Assembly: GCF_964355755.1 (NCBI RefSeq)
Contig: NC_092671.1
Location: 22,897,070-22,961,069, forward strand
Origin: Antedon mediterranea
Taxonomy: Eukaryota; Echinodermata; Crinoidea; Comatulida; Antedonidae
Direction of reading: 5' to 3'
DNA length: 64,000 nucleotides
Made by a program: the position numbers and the translations under genes. Position 1 is the stretch's first letter; each line of letters opens with the position of its first letter. The notes beneath the pieces are model-generated. The model saw nothing but the letters and a program-made list of their open reading frames with translations, searched no databases and was not told where the DNA came from. Of this stretch, positions 33,807 to 45,015 are shown in pieces.

Positions 33807-33949
33807 CAATGTAATCTAATTCAGCAAAATATTCATCTCCATATTTCTGGCCAACATCATTTGCTTCTTCCTCATTCCATAAGTTTCCAGCATATGTGCA
33901 AATAAACATACCAGCTGGAATATCATCAATGCAACGTAAACCCCAACCT
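33807..33949 (-). CDS. SETDB1: SETDB1 internal exon: N-terminal half of the SET domain
   Basis: About 47 residues run from GWGLRCIDDIPAGMF through TYAGNLW to GDEYFAELDYI. GWGxRC and YAG are the SET N-terminal signatures involved in binding S-adenosylmethionine, and GDEYFAxLDxI is characteristic of SETDB1 rather than of other SET families. The acceptor is TTATACAG and the donor ATTG|GTAATT. Phases match the upstream exon (codon completed by one A) and the downstream exon (one G left over). No stop or frameshift is seen. The catalytic C-terminal half of SET (NHSCxPN, then the post-SET cysteines) is not in the window; it would lie to the left of position 1 because the gene runs right to left. 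Confidence 0.95.
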
Positions 33950-34229
33950 CTGTATAAAACAAAAATAAAGATAAGACAAAATATCATTTTACATCATATT
34001 TTCCTCATTTCACAAACAGAAACCAGGACATGATGTCATGACAGGACTGCTTGCCAACAACTAGTCAGTTGATAATGATCTTTGATAGAGGTCAAACGTG
34101 TACTACTTGAACTTGGAAACTCTGGGGAAAAAAGTCATCTTTATTCTTTATTTATTTCCTTTATTGCATCAAGTAAACAGTGATGAAGTTGACATAAATA
34201 TTTTTTTTTAAATCATCAAAGAATATATA

Positions 34230-36470
34230 TTTAAGATAAGATAAGATAACTTTTATTGATCCTCAAAAAGGAAATTCATTGCTCGTCATAATAACAAAGA
34301 AAACACTATAAAAACAAAAATAGCATAAAACCATTCATATAAAAACATCTAAAAATTACAATATAAAATTATCTTCTTGACTTCCTGTTGTACTGGATGA
34401 TACCGGAGGGAATAAAGGATTTAGCAAATCGATTTGTTTTCACACTGAGGAGCCTCAATCTACCACTTGGATTAAGTTGGTCTATGATCACTTTGTGGAG
34501 AGGATGAGAGGCATCCGACTCAATGCGTTCGAAATCTTTCTGGAGGTGTTCTAGGTGCACATCGGTAAAGGAAGGCAGTTCCAGACCAATCATTTTACCA
34601 GCCCGACGGATGAAAGTTTCAAGGCGTCCTTTATTCCCTCCGGTAACATTACCAGCCCAACAGGAGAGGCAATACGTCCAAACACTACATATAACGGATC
34701 TATAGAATGAAAGTAACATCAAATCACAGGAGTTAAATTTATATAAAGTTCTCATACAATACATTCTGGGACTTAATTTTTTGCTGATGAAGTCTATATG
34801 GTCTCCCCAACTCAGTTTATCATTGAAAACAATTCCTAGATACTTGTACTGGTCAACAATTTCAATTTCTTTACCTTTGATAGTGATTGGTTGAAAATTA
34901 AATTTATGTTTAGTCCTAAAATCAATGATCATCTCCTTTGTTTTTGATGAATTTATTTGGAGATAATTATCGTCACAAAATTTAACAAATCTTTGTATTT
35001 CGCTACGATAATTTTCATCATTGTTTGAAACTATGAGACCAATAGTACTAGTGTCATCAGCGAATTTAACAACGGGGCAAAGCTCATCATTTAAAGATCT
35101 GTAATCCGCCGTATACAAGGAATATAATTTAGGTGCGTTGACAGTACCCTGAGGAACACCGGTGTCAGAGGTTACGATTTCTGACTTAACACCATTAATA
35201 TTAACAAATTGTTTTCTATCACAAATGAAATTTAAAACTAAACGAACAATCGGACGGGGAAACTCCATATTCAACATTTTGTCTGCTAAGATATGAGGTT
35301 GTATGGTATTAAACGCAGATTGAAAATCAAAATACATAATACGTGCCGAGTGGCCTTTCTTTACATTATCTAGATGTGAATACAATTTATGTAATTTAAA
35401 ATAAAACGCATCACTGGTACTACGGCGTGATCGGTAAGCAAATTGCAACGGGTCTAACACTTTTTCAGCATAAGGTTGCATAATTTTTAAAATAATACGT
35501 TCCAATATTTTCATCGCGACAGACGTGAGTGCAACGGGTCTCAAATCATTCATGCTGTTAATCTTAGGTTTCTTAGGTACCGGTATAATGCATGAAAGTT
35601 TCCAAATATCCGGGAACGCATGATAAGAAAGACACATATTGAAAATAAATGTAAATATACCATCAAGGTGAGGAGAGCAGACCTTAAGTACTCGTGGTGG
35701 GATTCTATCCGGCCCAGCAGCCTTCGATGAATTGAGTTTCATGAATTCGTTATGTACATCAGAAATGCTTATACTAAATTTGGGATCATCTTCAGTCACC
35801 CGACACAAGCTAAATAGAGCCTCTCTTTCTTTTTTAAAATCATGAACATTAAAACGGTTATAAAATTCATTTAACTCATTAACATATTGCACAGTAACAT
35901 TCGGAATCGAGGTGGGTGTATTACCACCGTTTGTGTAACCACTCATAAGTTTCATACCCTGCCAAACTTGTTTCATATTATTAGACCTGAAGTTATGTTC
36001 AACTTTTTTCCTATAAATGTTCTTCTGTTTCATTATTTCAGATTTAATCTCTCTAGTCAATATTTTCATACGATTAGAGTCGCCCATCTTAAAGGCTTTA
36101 CGTTTCTCACACAACAGTAATTTAACGCCTTTCGTGATCCATGGCTTGTTGTTAGGGTAGATTTTCACTTTTTTAACTGGAACGCATTTATCAATACAAA
36201 AGTTTATGTACGAGCTCACTGCATAAGTAATACTATTCAAATCTTCATCCTCCGTAAAAATATCCCAATCGGTAGATTCAAATTCCGCTATCAGGGCTTC
36301 CTCGGCTTCAGGAGACCATTTACGTACATTAATAATTTTTGGTTGGCATGTCTTATTTAACGGGCGATATTTAGGACTGAGTAAAATCAAATTATGATCA
36401 GATTTGCCCAAGTTCGGTAGTGGGGTCGAAATATGTATAACACAAACAAACAAGTTACTGAAATATATCA
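34230..36470 (-). mobile_element. 5'-truncated LINE (Rex1/L2/CR1-like) with intact RT frame
   Basis: The minus-strand element starts near the end of an endonuclease domain and ends in a 3' tail reading GAGGATCAATAAAAGTTATC followed by CTTATCTTATCTTA, the GATCAATAAAG-plus-short-repeat ending typical of L2/Rex1-type LINEs. It lies in the 20.8 kb SETDB1 intron, in the same orientation as that gene. Confidence 0.85.
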
Positions 36471-36480
36471 TAGTCCACAA
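34369..36480 (-). CDS. LINE reverse transcriptase, 5'-truncated but otherwise open
   Basis: A single frame of about 700 residues has no internal stop. It starts in the last part of an apurinic-type endonuclease (LGKSDHNLILLSPK), passes a linker, and enters RT: LNSSKAAGPDRIPPRVLK, MNDLRPVALTSVAMKILER, RIMYFDFQSAFNTI (first catalytic Asp), TGVPQGTVNAPKLY, VVKFADDTSTIGL (catalytic FADD), DQYKYLGIVFNDKLSWGDH. The tail reads HPLHKVI through SGRLRLLSVKTNRF, usual for CR1/L2/Rex1 relatives. The first ~15 residues after the apparent start are probably flanking sequence. Lack of stops suggests a recent insertion, but without the endonuclease front it cannot act alone. Confidence 0.88.
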   Translation of the reverse strand: MWTMIYFSNLFVCVIHISTPLPNLGKSDHNLILLSPKYRPLNKTCQPKIINVRKWSPEAEEALIAEFESTDWDIFTEDEDLNSITYAVSSYINFCIDKCVPVKKVKIYPNNKPWITKGVKLLLCEKRKAFKMGDSNRMKILTREIKSEIMKQKNIYRKKVEHNFRSNNMKQVWQGMKLMSGYTNGGNTPTSIPNVTVQYVNELNEFYNRFNVHDFKKEREALFSLCRVTEDDPKFSISISDVHNEFMKLNSSKAAGPDRIPPRVLKVCSPHLDGIFTFIFNMCLSYHAFPDIWKLSCIIPVPKKPKINSMNDLRPVALTSVAMKILERIILKIMQPYAEKVLDPLQFAYRSRRSTSDAFYFKLHKLYSHLDNVKKGHSARIMYFDFQSAFNTIQPHILADKMLNMEFPRPIVRLVLNFICDRKQFVNINGVKSEIVTSDTGVPQGTVNAPKLYSLYTADYRSLNDELCPVVKFADDTSTIGLIVSNNDENYRSEIQRFVKFCDDNYLQINSSKTKEMIIDFRTKHKFNFQPITIKGKEIEIVDQYKYLGIVFNDKLSWGDHIDFISKKLSPRMYCMRTLYKFNSCDLMLLSFYRSVICSVWTYCLSCWAGNVTGGNKGRLETFIRRAGKMIGLELPSFTDVHLEHLQKDFERIESDASHPLHKVIIDQLNPSGRLRLLSVKTNRFAKSFIPSGIIQYNRKSRR

Positions 36481-36668
36481 ATCAGTCTTTCAATGGCCAT
36501 CATAGTACATCCAGCAACACAACCAAAAGGGGTTCACAACTTGTTTATCATAACTCAGTTCCTGATCATTCACCAATCATTAAAAACTCCGTGGAAAGTA
36601 ACGATCTAACGCGTCGGAGCTGATGGTTGTTTGTGGGAGGTTTAGGTAAGAGAGAGAGAGTAATCTAT

Positions 36669-36998
36669 GAGTGAGTGAGTGGCCGAGCGGTTAAGACAGT
36701 GGAACCGTAATTACGTAGCCATAACATCGGCAAGGGTTCGAGGCTCACTCGCTCCATAGTTCTGGTGGTAGAACGAGTCTTCTCGGATAAGGACTATAAA
36801 CCGTAGGTCCAGTGTACACATCTAGCTCGTGTGCACTTTAAAGAACCTAGTACATCTTTCGAGACGAGTAGGGGGTTACCCCGGTGTATTAGTACATCAC
36901 AGCCACTGATCACCAACTGGGCCCTCTGGGAGACCAGTCTTTGACTGAAGAGGTTACCCAATATAAATATAAATTTCAATTCAATTTCAATTCAATGA
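36669..36998 (+). mobile_element. tRNA-headed SINE, copy 1 (tail type 1)
   Basis: The head GAGTGGCCGAGCGGTTAAGA and GGTTCGAGGCTC are A- and B-box-like sequences of a Leu/Ser-type tRNA. The body contains GGACTATAAACCGTAGGTCC and CTTTAAAGAACCTAGTACAT. The tail ends ACTGAAGAGGTTACCCAATA, then a TTTCAATTCAA simple repeat. Confidence 0.85.
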
Positions 36999-37409
36999 TC
37001 TTCTTTTTTCATTTTATCAAAGAATTTTCTTGACAACTTCAGATAGAGTGACGATATTGTGGTTTAATACCAAGAATTCTTGGTGCATACAATTATGAAT
37101 AGTTTCAACCACATGTGATTGGCTACTCACTCTAAAATATATTAATATGCATTTACTGAAATTTCAAATATTCAACAACTAAGATGATGTTATATTTTAG
37201 ATGATGTACTCGAACTCGACTCCAACACGTTTCTTTGTGAAGTGAAGTGATGATCAAGTTTCAAAGGCTAGAAATGATTTTATATGAATATCTGGTAAAC
37301 ATTTGATGGGATTTTTCCCAAGAACAAAAAACTCGTCTTCATAAGATAGGCTAGCTTCTCTGCAAATCAAACATTGAATGGATCATTAATGCAAAGATAA
37401 TTATATTAA
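36999..37409. other. Intronic DNA with no recognised feature
   Basis: This stretch between the SINE and the foldback element shows no coding similarity. Confidence 0.4.
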
Positions 37410-39466
37410 CTAGATGGTAAGCTCGCTTCGCTCGCGTACCATCTAGGTCGTACCCACAGATGGTTCTCGAATACATAATAATTTCAGCGTTAAAAAACTG
37501 GCGATTTCAAATGTACGTACCGCAGGACAATAATACATGTCGTGTACAGGAACGAATAAATAGACACTGTGATTTATGTACTCAACTAAAATTAGCACCC
37601 TATTACTTCCGAAAGAGAAGACCAATTGTTTACCGTAAGTCAAATTTAAACAAACTTAATTTGTGTTTTGTATGTAACATTAGGGTTGAGGGATGGGGAA
37701 GAGGATGGGTGCAAAGAGGAACAATGTTAAAATATATTCTTTATCCATTTAGTAACGAAATATTAATTGCTTTCATGTTTTACAAATAATATACCACTAA
37801 ACACAGTAAAACATTGCGATGTAATACTTTGTTGAAACTATCACCGTCCTAGTCGATTGAAATAGTACAGCACATGTAACGATACATCACTACGACGTGT
37901 ATATGTTTATAATATAATGTAAAACAATTTGTGAAAACCACCTCTATTCGGGGAAAATCATAAATTCGATTTAATCGTCAATAAATATTAAATTATCTAA
38001 CTCAACTTAATTTGTAGGCCTAATGGTTTTCAATTGTTTCTTAGAGCCAATTCATACTTAAGTTGGTTCCTACCCTACCCACCAAAGTTGTTCTGCGTTT
38101 AGGGCATGTGATGTACCGTAGGCCTATTCTCTACTGGTTTTACAACGCTACTCATGCCAGTGAGGGAAAGGTGATGATGTGGGTGGTTTAACTGCAATAA
38201 TAAAGATTTGTACATAATATACGGCGAGTGAAAACGCTAGCTCATTATCCGTTTAAAAAAAAATTATATCCAACCTCTGCAGCACAGATTGAAAACAAAA
38301 ATGGATCGAATTTCGAGTATACAGTGCTGCACTTGCCTTTACGACGCCTGAGGGAATAGACACTTGTGAAACAGAGATTGGAATGTTCCATTCATCGCAA
38401 ATCAATACATTTGTATAATCGTATATTAAATCTATCAAAATAGTATTTTTTTAAGAAAATCGGCCTGTCTTCAACATTATGATGCTGTACTCTAGCTGTT
38501 CAACCAGTTTTCAGCTATTAAAAACAATTATCGTAGGAGGAGATAGGAAAATGCGAAGCCTCCTCGTATTTTTGTGGCGGGTATTTTTCAAGATGGACAT
38601 CCATTAGACAGTGTATACCACGATCGGAAAACACCCCTATTTGGGGCAAATCGTTGAACCTAAATTCGTTTTAATCGTCAATAACTAATTACCTAACTCA
38701 ATTTAATTAGTAAACAGGGTTACATCAGATGGTTAAAATCAGTACCGAAAGTATGAACCAACTTTATATACCATCGAGTAGAAATTCTATAAATTTATAT
38801 ATAGATTCCCACCCACCAGACCTTGCCCTGATTGGTGGATGTTCCTGTGGTATGTATCTATTTATTGGCATTTATTTGGCAGGTCTAGGCGGTTTAGAAA
38901 AAAACCAAAAAAAAACAAAACATTTTATACCTATAATACATAATCTTTTGAAATCAAATAAAATCCGTTTGATCATTGCTTGATTCAAAATCCATACTTA
39001 CAGTACATACCGCCCGCCCCATATAGCCAAATACTTCATGCTTATCGGATGTTTCCTGTCCGCAAATCATTTTCTATGTGTTTCACAAGTCTGTATTTCC
39101 AGACAAAAATCGAAAACATCGACTGGTGGACTAACATAAAAATAGTAAAATACAGACTTCAAGCAAGTCTAGTTCGCAAGGTGAGCAAAACAGCCTGAGG
39201 ATCTTTGGAAAAAAATTCCTTTTGACGTACATGCACCCTCTGATAAGAAAATAAATGTGCATTCATGAATGGTGTAGTCCATTATACGTGTAAAAAGGGT
39301 GTCCGCTTATAGTACCAAAGTTAAACATGCGCCTTAACCCGAAGGTCAGTGAAAGTTTAAGTATTTTGTCGCACCCACCTCAATAATCCAGCCTACACAT
39401 CAACACTAATTTAACAAACACATTTTTAACGTCTGATTAAAATAAATCAAGTATCATTTATTGCAG

Positions 39467-40731
39467 TAAAAGCAAGAATACAAGCCAAGACATCTCATGA
39501 AGAACAAGCTGATATAAATGACGACGAACAAATAGAAAGTGAAGAAAGTCCTGGCACCCCCAGCAAACTGTTCTTTTGTCGCAAACAAGGCTGCATTAGG
39601 TCATATCAGAGGTGCTCTTCCCTAGAGAAACACTAAGATTATGAAAATCACAAGAACGCACTAGAACATGAAACACTTTATGACAGGGCAATGAAATTAT
39701 ACGCAACACAACGTAATTACGTAGCCATAACATCGGCAAGGGTTCGAGGCTCACTCGCTCTATGGTTCTGGTGGTAGAACGAGTCTTCTCGGATAAGGAC
39801 TATAAACCGTAGGTTCAGTGTACACATAGCTCATGCGCACTTTAAAGAACCTAGTACATCTTTCGAGATGAGTAGGGGGCTACCCGGTGTACTAGTCCAC
39901 ACAAACACAGCCACTGTCACACACAGAAACTGTGCAATTGGGATTGGACCGTTTTAGGTGTTTACCACCTGTTGGTCCCGATCCTTCACTAACAGTGTTA
40001 GTGAGAAGTTGAATAAATAAAATAAATAAAATAAAAAACAACTAGAAGAGGGTACTTCTAAAAATCCAGAACCAACAAGAACCAACGATTTGCCACGGTT
40101 TGACATTGGCCCCAAACTGCAAATGGGCTGGGCGTTAAAGTCCTCTGCAAAAAAAACCCCGATTTTCTGTACCACAGAAAACCTACCTTATTGATGTTTT
40201 TGACGCTGGAGAGCAGACGGGACAGAAAGCTGATCCATGTTATGTCTCACGAGAGATGAGATCGGCCAGGCACAGCGATGGTTCACATCTATTTAGCAAG
40301 ACTGAATTTTTAACAGCACAGCAGATTGCAAGTTTTTTCTCACACTTGGCTAAAAAAAGGAGGACAGATGCAGCCGTTCCTGATGATGATGATGATGATG
40401 ATGACGAAGATGATGATTACGATAGTAATGAAGATGGTGACGAAGTTGAAGAAAATGGAGACGATTCAGAAACGGAAAAGGAAAGAAAATTCAACTTTTG
40501 TCGCAAACCGTACTGGACACAATAGGCTTGCAGCATCCAATAATGTTTGAAATGCATAATATTTGTGAACTGAAAGCTCAAGAAAAACTCTCCAGATTCT
40601 CTTTGCCAATGTTGCAAGAAATGTGTACTTCTCTTGAACTTGATACCACAGATTTAACCATAAAGCGCAAGAAGCCATACATTGATTTGCTGGGAAAGCT
40701 GGTGTCCATGTGCAGTTGCTCGATTGATTAA
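39467..40731 (+). pseudogene. Decayed C2H2-type gene of an uncharacterised family, split by a SINE
   Basis: After an acceptor-like TTTATTGCAG the frame gives LFFCRKQGCIRSYQRCSSLE, then KH, a stop where relatives have Leu, and DYENHKNALEHETLYDRAMK: a C-x4-C-x12-H-x5-H finger. A SINE then splits the gene at 39,714. Coding similarity resumes at about 40,035 (PRFDIGPKLQMGWALK), then HSDGSHLFSKTEFLTAQQIA and FFSHLAKKRR (40,263-40,370), a run of Asp codons, and in another frame MFEMHNICELKAQEKLSRFS to KRKKPYIDLLGKL (about 40,550-40,700). I recognise this as a widespread uncharacterised invertebrate protein type. Stops and frame changes make it dead. Confidence 0.65.
39714..40033 (+). mobile_element. 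tRNA-headed SINE, copy 2 (tail type 2), inside the decayed gene
   Basis: The copy starts 5'-truncated at GTAATTACGTAGCCATAACA (the A box is lost) and keeps GGTTCGAGGCTCACTCGCTC. Its tail reads TTGGTCCCGATCCTTCACTA, then AGTTGAATAAATAAAATAAA. ACAAC on both sides looks like the target duplication, and the host reading frame resumes after it. Confidence 0.82.
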
Positions 40732-40917
40732 GGTAGCAATGAAGGTAAAACCATGTCTGTAAGAATTCTTTAAAATAACAATTTAATATGTGGGACGATT
40801 CTGTTGTCTAAATTGTTAGTATTTAAAGTCGCGTTCTGTAAATTTTTAATAAAGCCAAGGAATGAAACAATGGTTTACAACAATAATTTATTGATTGGCT
40901 ACGAATTATTAGGAAAT

Positions 40918-41298
40918 TTCGCACGAGCACATGAACGTTATCGGATGTCACCATTACTCATTTGCATAACAACAGAGTTCAGTGAACATTTGCGTTAACG
41001 TACTTCCTCGTTTTGATTTCGCGCTTCGACGGGAAGTGTAGAACGCAACGCATGTGTAGCGCACGCAACATACGCCACAAGTATTAAAACAAATCATGGA
41101 ATACCTTGGGTTTATAGAGACTAAGCCTAGCCAGGAATGTTTAATCATGTTTTGGTTAACGTTTTCATTTACGCTATTTTTCAGAAATAAGGTTCTCGAC
41201 GCACGTAACTAAAGTTTTTCGTAATGTTTGTGCGCGCACAGCAAGTTGTTTACAAAGTGGGCGGAGCTTGAAAAATAGCGTTAACGTGCTCGTGCGAA
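40918..41298. mobile_element. Small MITE with TTCGCACGAGCAC ends
   Basis: TTCGCACGAGCACATGAACG at the left is mirrored by GTTAACGTGCTCGTGCGAA at the right. About 380 bp, no coding capacity. Target duplication is not clear. Confidence 0.6.
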
Positions 41299-42214
41299 TA
41301 CTCCCTATATGAGAAGATAAGAACATTATGTTATATAGCCTGTTTTCCACTAGTCGAAATTATTCGCGCAAATCAAACATTTTCGCGTATACGCACACGT
41401 CAAATGGAACACTTTGTTGATAAAAATAAACTGCGCATGCGCGCGTATAGTGCAAAAAAATAATAATATTATTATTATTATATTATAATAATAATCTATA
41501 TATAAATTTACGTAAGGGCAAAATTCGGTAAATCGCGCCTTACTTTTAGAATTTTTACTCGATGGTATGTAAAGTTGGTTCGTACTTTCGGTACTGATTT
41601 TAACCACCTGATGTAACCCTGTTTACTAATTAAATTATGTTAGATAATTAGTTATTGACGATTAAAACGAATTTAGGTTCAACGATTTGCCCCAAATAGG
41701 GGTGTTTTCCGATCGTGGTATACACTGTCTAATGGATGTCCATCTTGAAAAATACCCGCCACAAAAATGCGAGGAGGCTTCGCATTTTCCTATCTCCTCC
41801 TACGATAATTATTTTTAATAGCTGAAAACCCGTTGAACAGCTCGAGTACAGTATCATAATGTTGAATTGAAGACAGGCCGATTTTCTTAAAAAAAATACT
41901 ATTTTGATAGATTTAATATACGTTTATACAAATGTATTGATTTGCAATGAATGGAACATTCCAATCTCTGTGTTGTTCCACAAGTGTCTATTCCCTCAGG
42001 CGTCGTAAAGGAAAGTACTCTATACTCATAACAGAAACTCGATCCATTTTTTTTTCAATCTGTGCTGCAGAGGTTGGATATAAATTTTTTTAGACGGATA
42101 ATGGTTTCAGTCGCCGTATAGTATGTACAAATCTTTATTATTGCAGTTAAACCACCCATATCATCACCCTTCCCTCTCACTGGCATGAGTAGCGTTGTAA
42201 AGACATAGTAGTAC

Positions 42215-42530
42215 GGGGCGCCGTATGGGAAATTGCTAATTTTGTCGAAATATTACAATTTTGTCTACACATAATTAATTTTGTCAATACAGAATTCATT
42301 TTGTGTTGACAAAATTTATTCTGTGTGGACAAAATTAATTTTGTCTTGACAAACTTCATTTTGTCTCGACAAAATTAATTCTGTGTGGACAAAATTAATT
42401 CTGTGTAGACAAAATTAATTCTGTGTGGACAAAATTCATTTTGTGGCGACAAAATGTATTCTGTGTAGAAAAAAAATTATTCTGTGTAGACAAAATTCAT
42501 TCTGTGTAGACAAAATTCATTTCAGTCTAA
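42215..42530. repeat. Minisatellite array C, ~20-bp unit
   Basis: Units such as GACAAAATTAATTCTGTGTG and GACAAAATTCATTTTGTGGC repeat about 16 times. Each unit is itself partly palindromic (AATTAATT). The array is inverted relative to 44,556-45,015. Confidence 0.85.
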
Positions 42531-43715
42531 TATAGAACTTGAATACTTTGCGTCGAGTATAAGTACAGTTTATACTGATGTATAACACGTAGCCCTATAT
42601 GCCTACCAATTTTGGTAATAAATATTAAAGAGGGTTGAAGATTTATATCGATACCGATAATATTGATTAAGAAAATGACAACACTATTTACGATAACATC
42701 TGATAAGTTGAGTAGTAATGAAATGATTTTAGTTAATACATTTATTTTAATATAATAGTTAGTATAGGCCTATTTATTCTCATGGGAATTGCGTCGTCTA
42801 TAGGCCTACCAAGTTTATTTGATAGGAATACTAAATTGCTAATAGGCCTAACTCAAGGGAACAAAACTATGAAATATCTCTTAAGACATATATTAATTGT
42901 CTCTAATTGGAATAATAGAGATATCTTATTGAAAAGATATCTTGGTTATAAACAGGGATATATCTCTATTGGAACCTAAGATCTATGTAAACTAACTACA
43001 TCTATTAAAAACTAAGATATTTTAGTTGCCTAAATAAATGACAGTTTGGTACACCATAGATTATGATATTGCAAATTGTCGTTAAAAAGTTAAATTTAAT
43101 TTTACTCTCGGTTGCATATTATTAAATATTTACACCCTCGAAAGATATAATTCAACTTTGACCAAATAGTTATATGGGTGTTCACACAACTGACATATGG
43201 CGCCTCTCAAGTATCCATTCCCATGGCAGTGTATATAATCTTTCCACCTTCTCCATGATTGATTTTATTTATTATACATTGCTAATTGCAAATATTTGTT
43301 TATAGGTTTACATTGTTCTTTGTACTTTTAATGTACGTATTCAGTCTTTGGCTGGCTTGATAAGATTGATGTTAAATAAAAATGCATTTCCACTAATAAA
43401 ATATGGAGTTGTATCGAGAGAGTATCGTAATTTCGGGCAGAATGGTTTTCGGTCTGGAAAGGTCATTATTACACTGTCTGGGGTGTTGATATTTATACAT
43501 CGAATGTTTTATGGGCAATCAGTCCTGAACCTAGCCAACGTAGGCTACCTGGCCTACTTACTACTGTAGGTTAAAGGTTATTAGGTTTCGCAGGGTGGAT
43601 GACTGTTATAATAAAACTAACGTGAGCAATCTTTTGTAGTCAGTTCTTTAAATGTTTTTTTTTCAAATAACGGACAGCTTTCAGCATCATTATTTCTGCA
43701 ATGACTATTATTATC

Positions 43716-44066
43716 TTAAAGATATATTGTCCCCTGAAAAAATGTTTTTTTTAATCTTTTTGTTGAATATGTTATTTTAATGTCACATAATAGTTATTCA
43801 CTTTCACAAAAAAATTAGGTCTGAAAAAAAATTATTTACCTGAAAAAAATGTAAATTAAAGCAAAAAATGGTCAAATTGTCTGGAAGCCAATGAGTTTTT
43901 GGGTAATTTAACTGTTTATTTTGTCTTTTTATAGGTGAAATAATTTTTCCCCGTTCTTTTTTCTTATGGAAGTGAACAACTTCATTAAAACTGCATAATG
44001 GCCTATTCAAAGTCCGATTTTAAAAATCTTTATTTTTCATGATTTTGGGAGACAATACATCTTTAA
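43716..44066. mobile_element. MITE M1, copy 2
   Basis: Ends are TTAAAGATATATTGTCCCC and GACAATACATCTTTAA. The interior matches copy 1 at 33,258-33,593. It sits in the centre of the outer foldback element. Confidence 0.75.
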
Positions 44067-44555
44067 TTTTAAAATAAAGTATATACATTTTATAAGAATA
44101 ATAAAAAATATTTTAAACGACAAAATTTTAAATAGCCCCATTACTACAATTTTACTTAAGTATAATAAGCAGGGCTCTATAAAAACCATTTTCCGATTTT
44201 TTAATATAGAATACATTATAATAATAATTATTACTGACGACCGGGCTGACGACGTAGATATTAAATTGTCAAAGTATGAATACTGATCATATCTGATATT
44301 TTCAGGGGTCCCTGATATTATAAAATAGATTAATATGATAGCAATAGAGACGGAGGCATGCTCAGCCATAATAACTGAACCAATAACAAATGTCAAAGAT
44401 TCGCGCGCTTTCATCATTTATAGCTTCACCCTGTCTTGCCCTTTTCACGTTTAAACTCCGCCTTCTAATTTAAATGTTAAAACCGAGCCTACTCAAGCGT
44501 GGAACAAAATGTTTTAAAAAACGTTTTGTCCCACGCTTGAGTAGGCTAGGCTAAC

Positions 44556-45015
44556 AAAATTCATTTTGTCGCGACAAAATGAATTTTTTCTACACAGAAT
44601 AAATTTTGTCTAAACAGAATAAATTTTGTCTACACAGAATACATTTTGTCGCCACAAAATGAATTTTGTCTACACAGAATTTTCGTTACAGAATGAATTT
44701 TGTCGCCACAAAATGATTTTAGTCGTTACAGAATGAATTTTGTCTACACAAAATTAATTTTGTCTACACAAAATTAATTTTGTCTACACAAAATTAATTT
44801 TGTCAACACAGAATTAATTTTGTCTACACAGAATGACTTTTGTTTACACAGAATTAATTTTGTCGAGACAAAATGAATTTTGTCCACACAGAATACATTT
44901 TGTCAACACAAAATGAATTTTGTCAATACAAAATGAATTTTGTGTTGACAAAATGAATTTTGTATTGACAAAATTAATTATGTGTAGACAAAATTGTAAT
45001 ATTTCGACAAAATTA
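44556..45015. repeat. Minisatellite array C', ~20-bp unit, inverted to array C
   Basis: About 23 units of AATTAATTTTGTCTACACAA type. It ends with CGACAAAATTAGCAATGTCC, mirrored at 42,227-42,247 on the other side. Confidence 0.85.

Larger units (their letters stand above)
38137..42206. mobile_element. Foldback element nested between arm and array of the outer foldback
   Basis: Arm B (about 38,137-38,790) is the reverse complement of B' (about 41,515-42,206). Ends read GGTTTTACAACGCTACTCAT and ATGAGTAGCGTTGTAAAGAC. The inner parts match around GATGGACATCCATTAGACAG and GTATGAACCAACTTTATATA. On the right-hand outer arm the corresponding place is uninterrupted (near 45,030-45,060), which shows where this unit was inserted. 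The centre (38,790-41,515) holds a decayed gene, a SINE and a small MITE. Confidence 0.75.

Noticed and set aside
34523-34705. Plus-strand frame inside the LINE
   Set aside because: Shadow of the minus-strand RT.
36669-36760. Possible functional tRNA-Leu/Ser gene
   Set aside because: The A- and B-box-like parts belong to a dispersed SINE; no complete cloverleaf and several copies share the same body.
40381-40470. Asp-rich (GAT)n-coded stretch considered as a separate acidic protein
   Set aside because: It is in frame with the decayed zinc-finger gene and is part of it.
44037-44417. 126-codon minus-strand frame
   Set aside because: Overlaps MITE M1 and AT-rich DNA; no motif.
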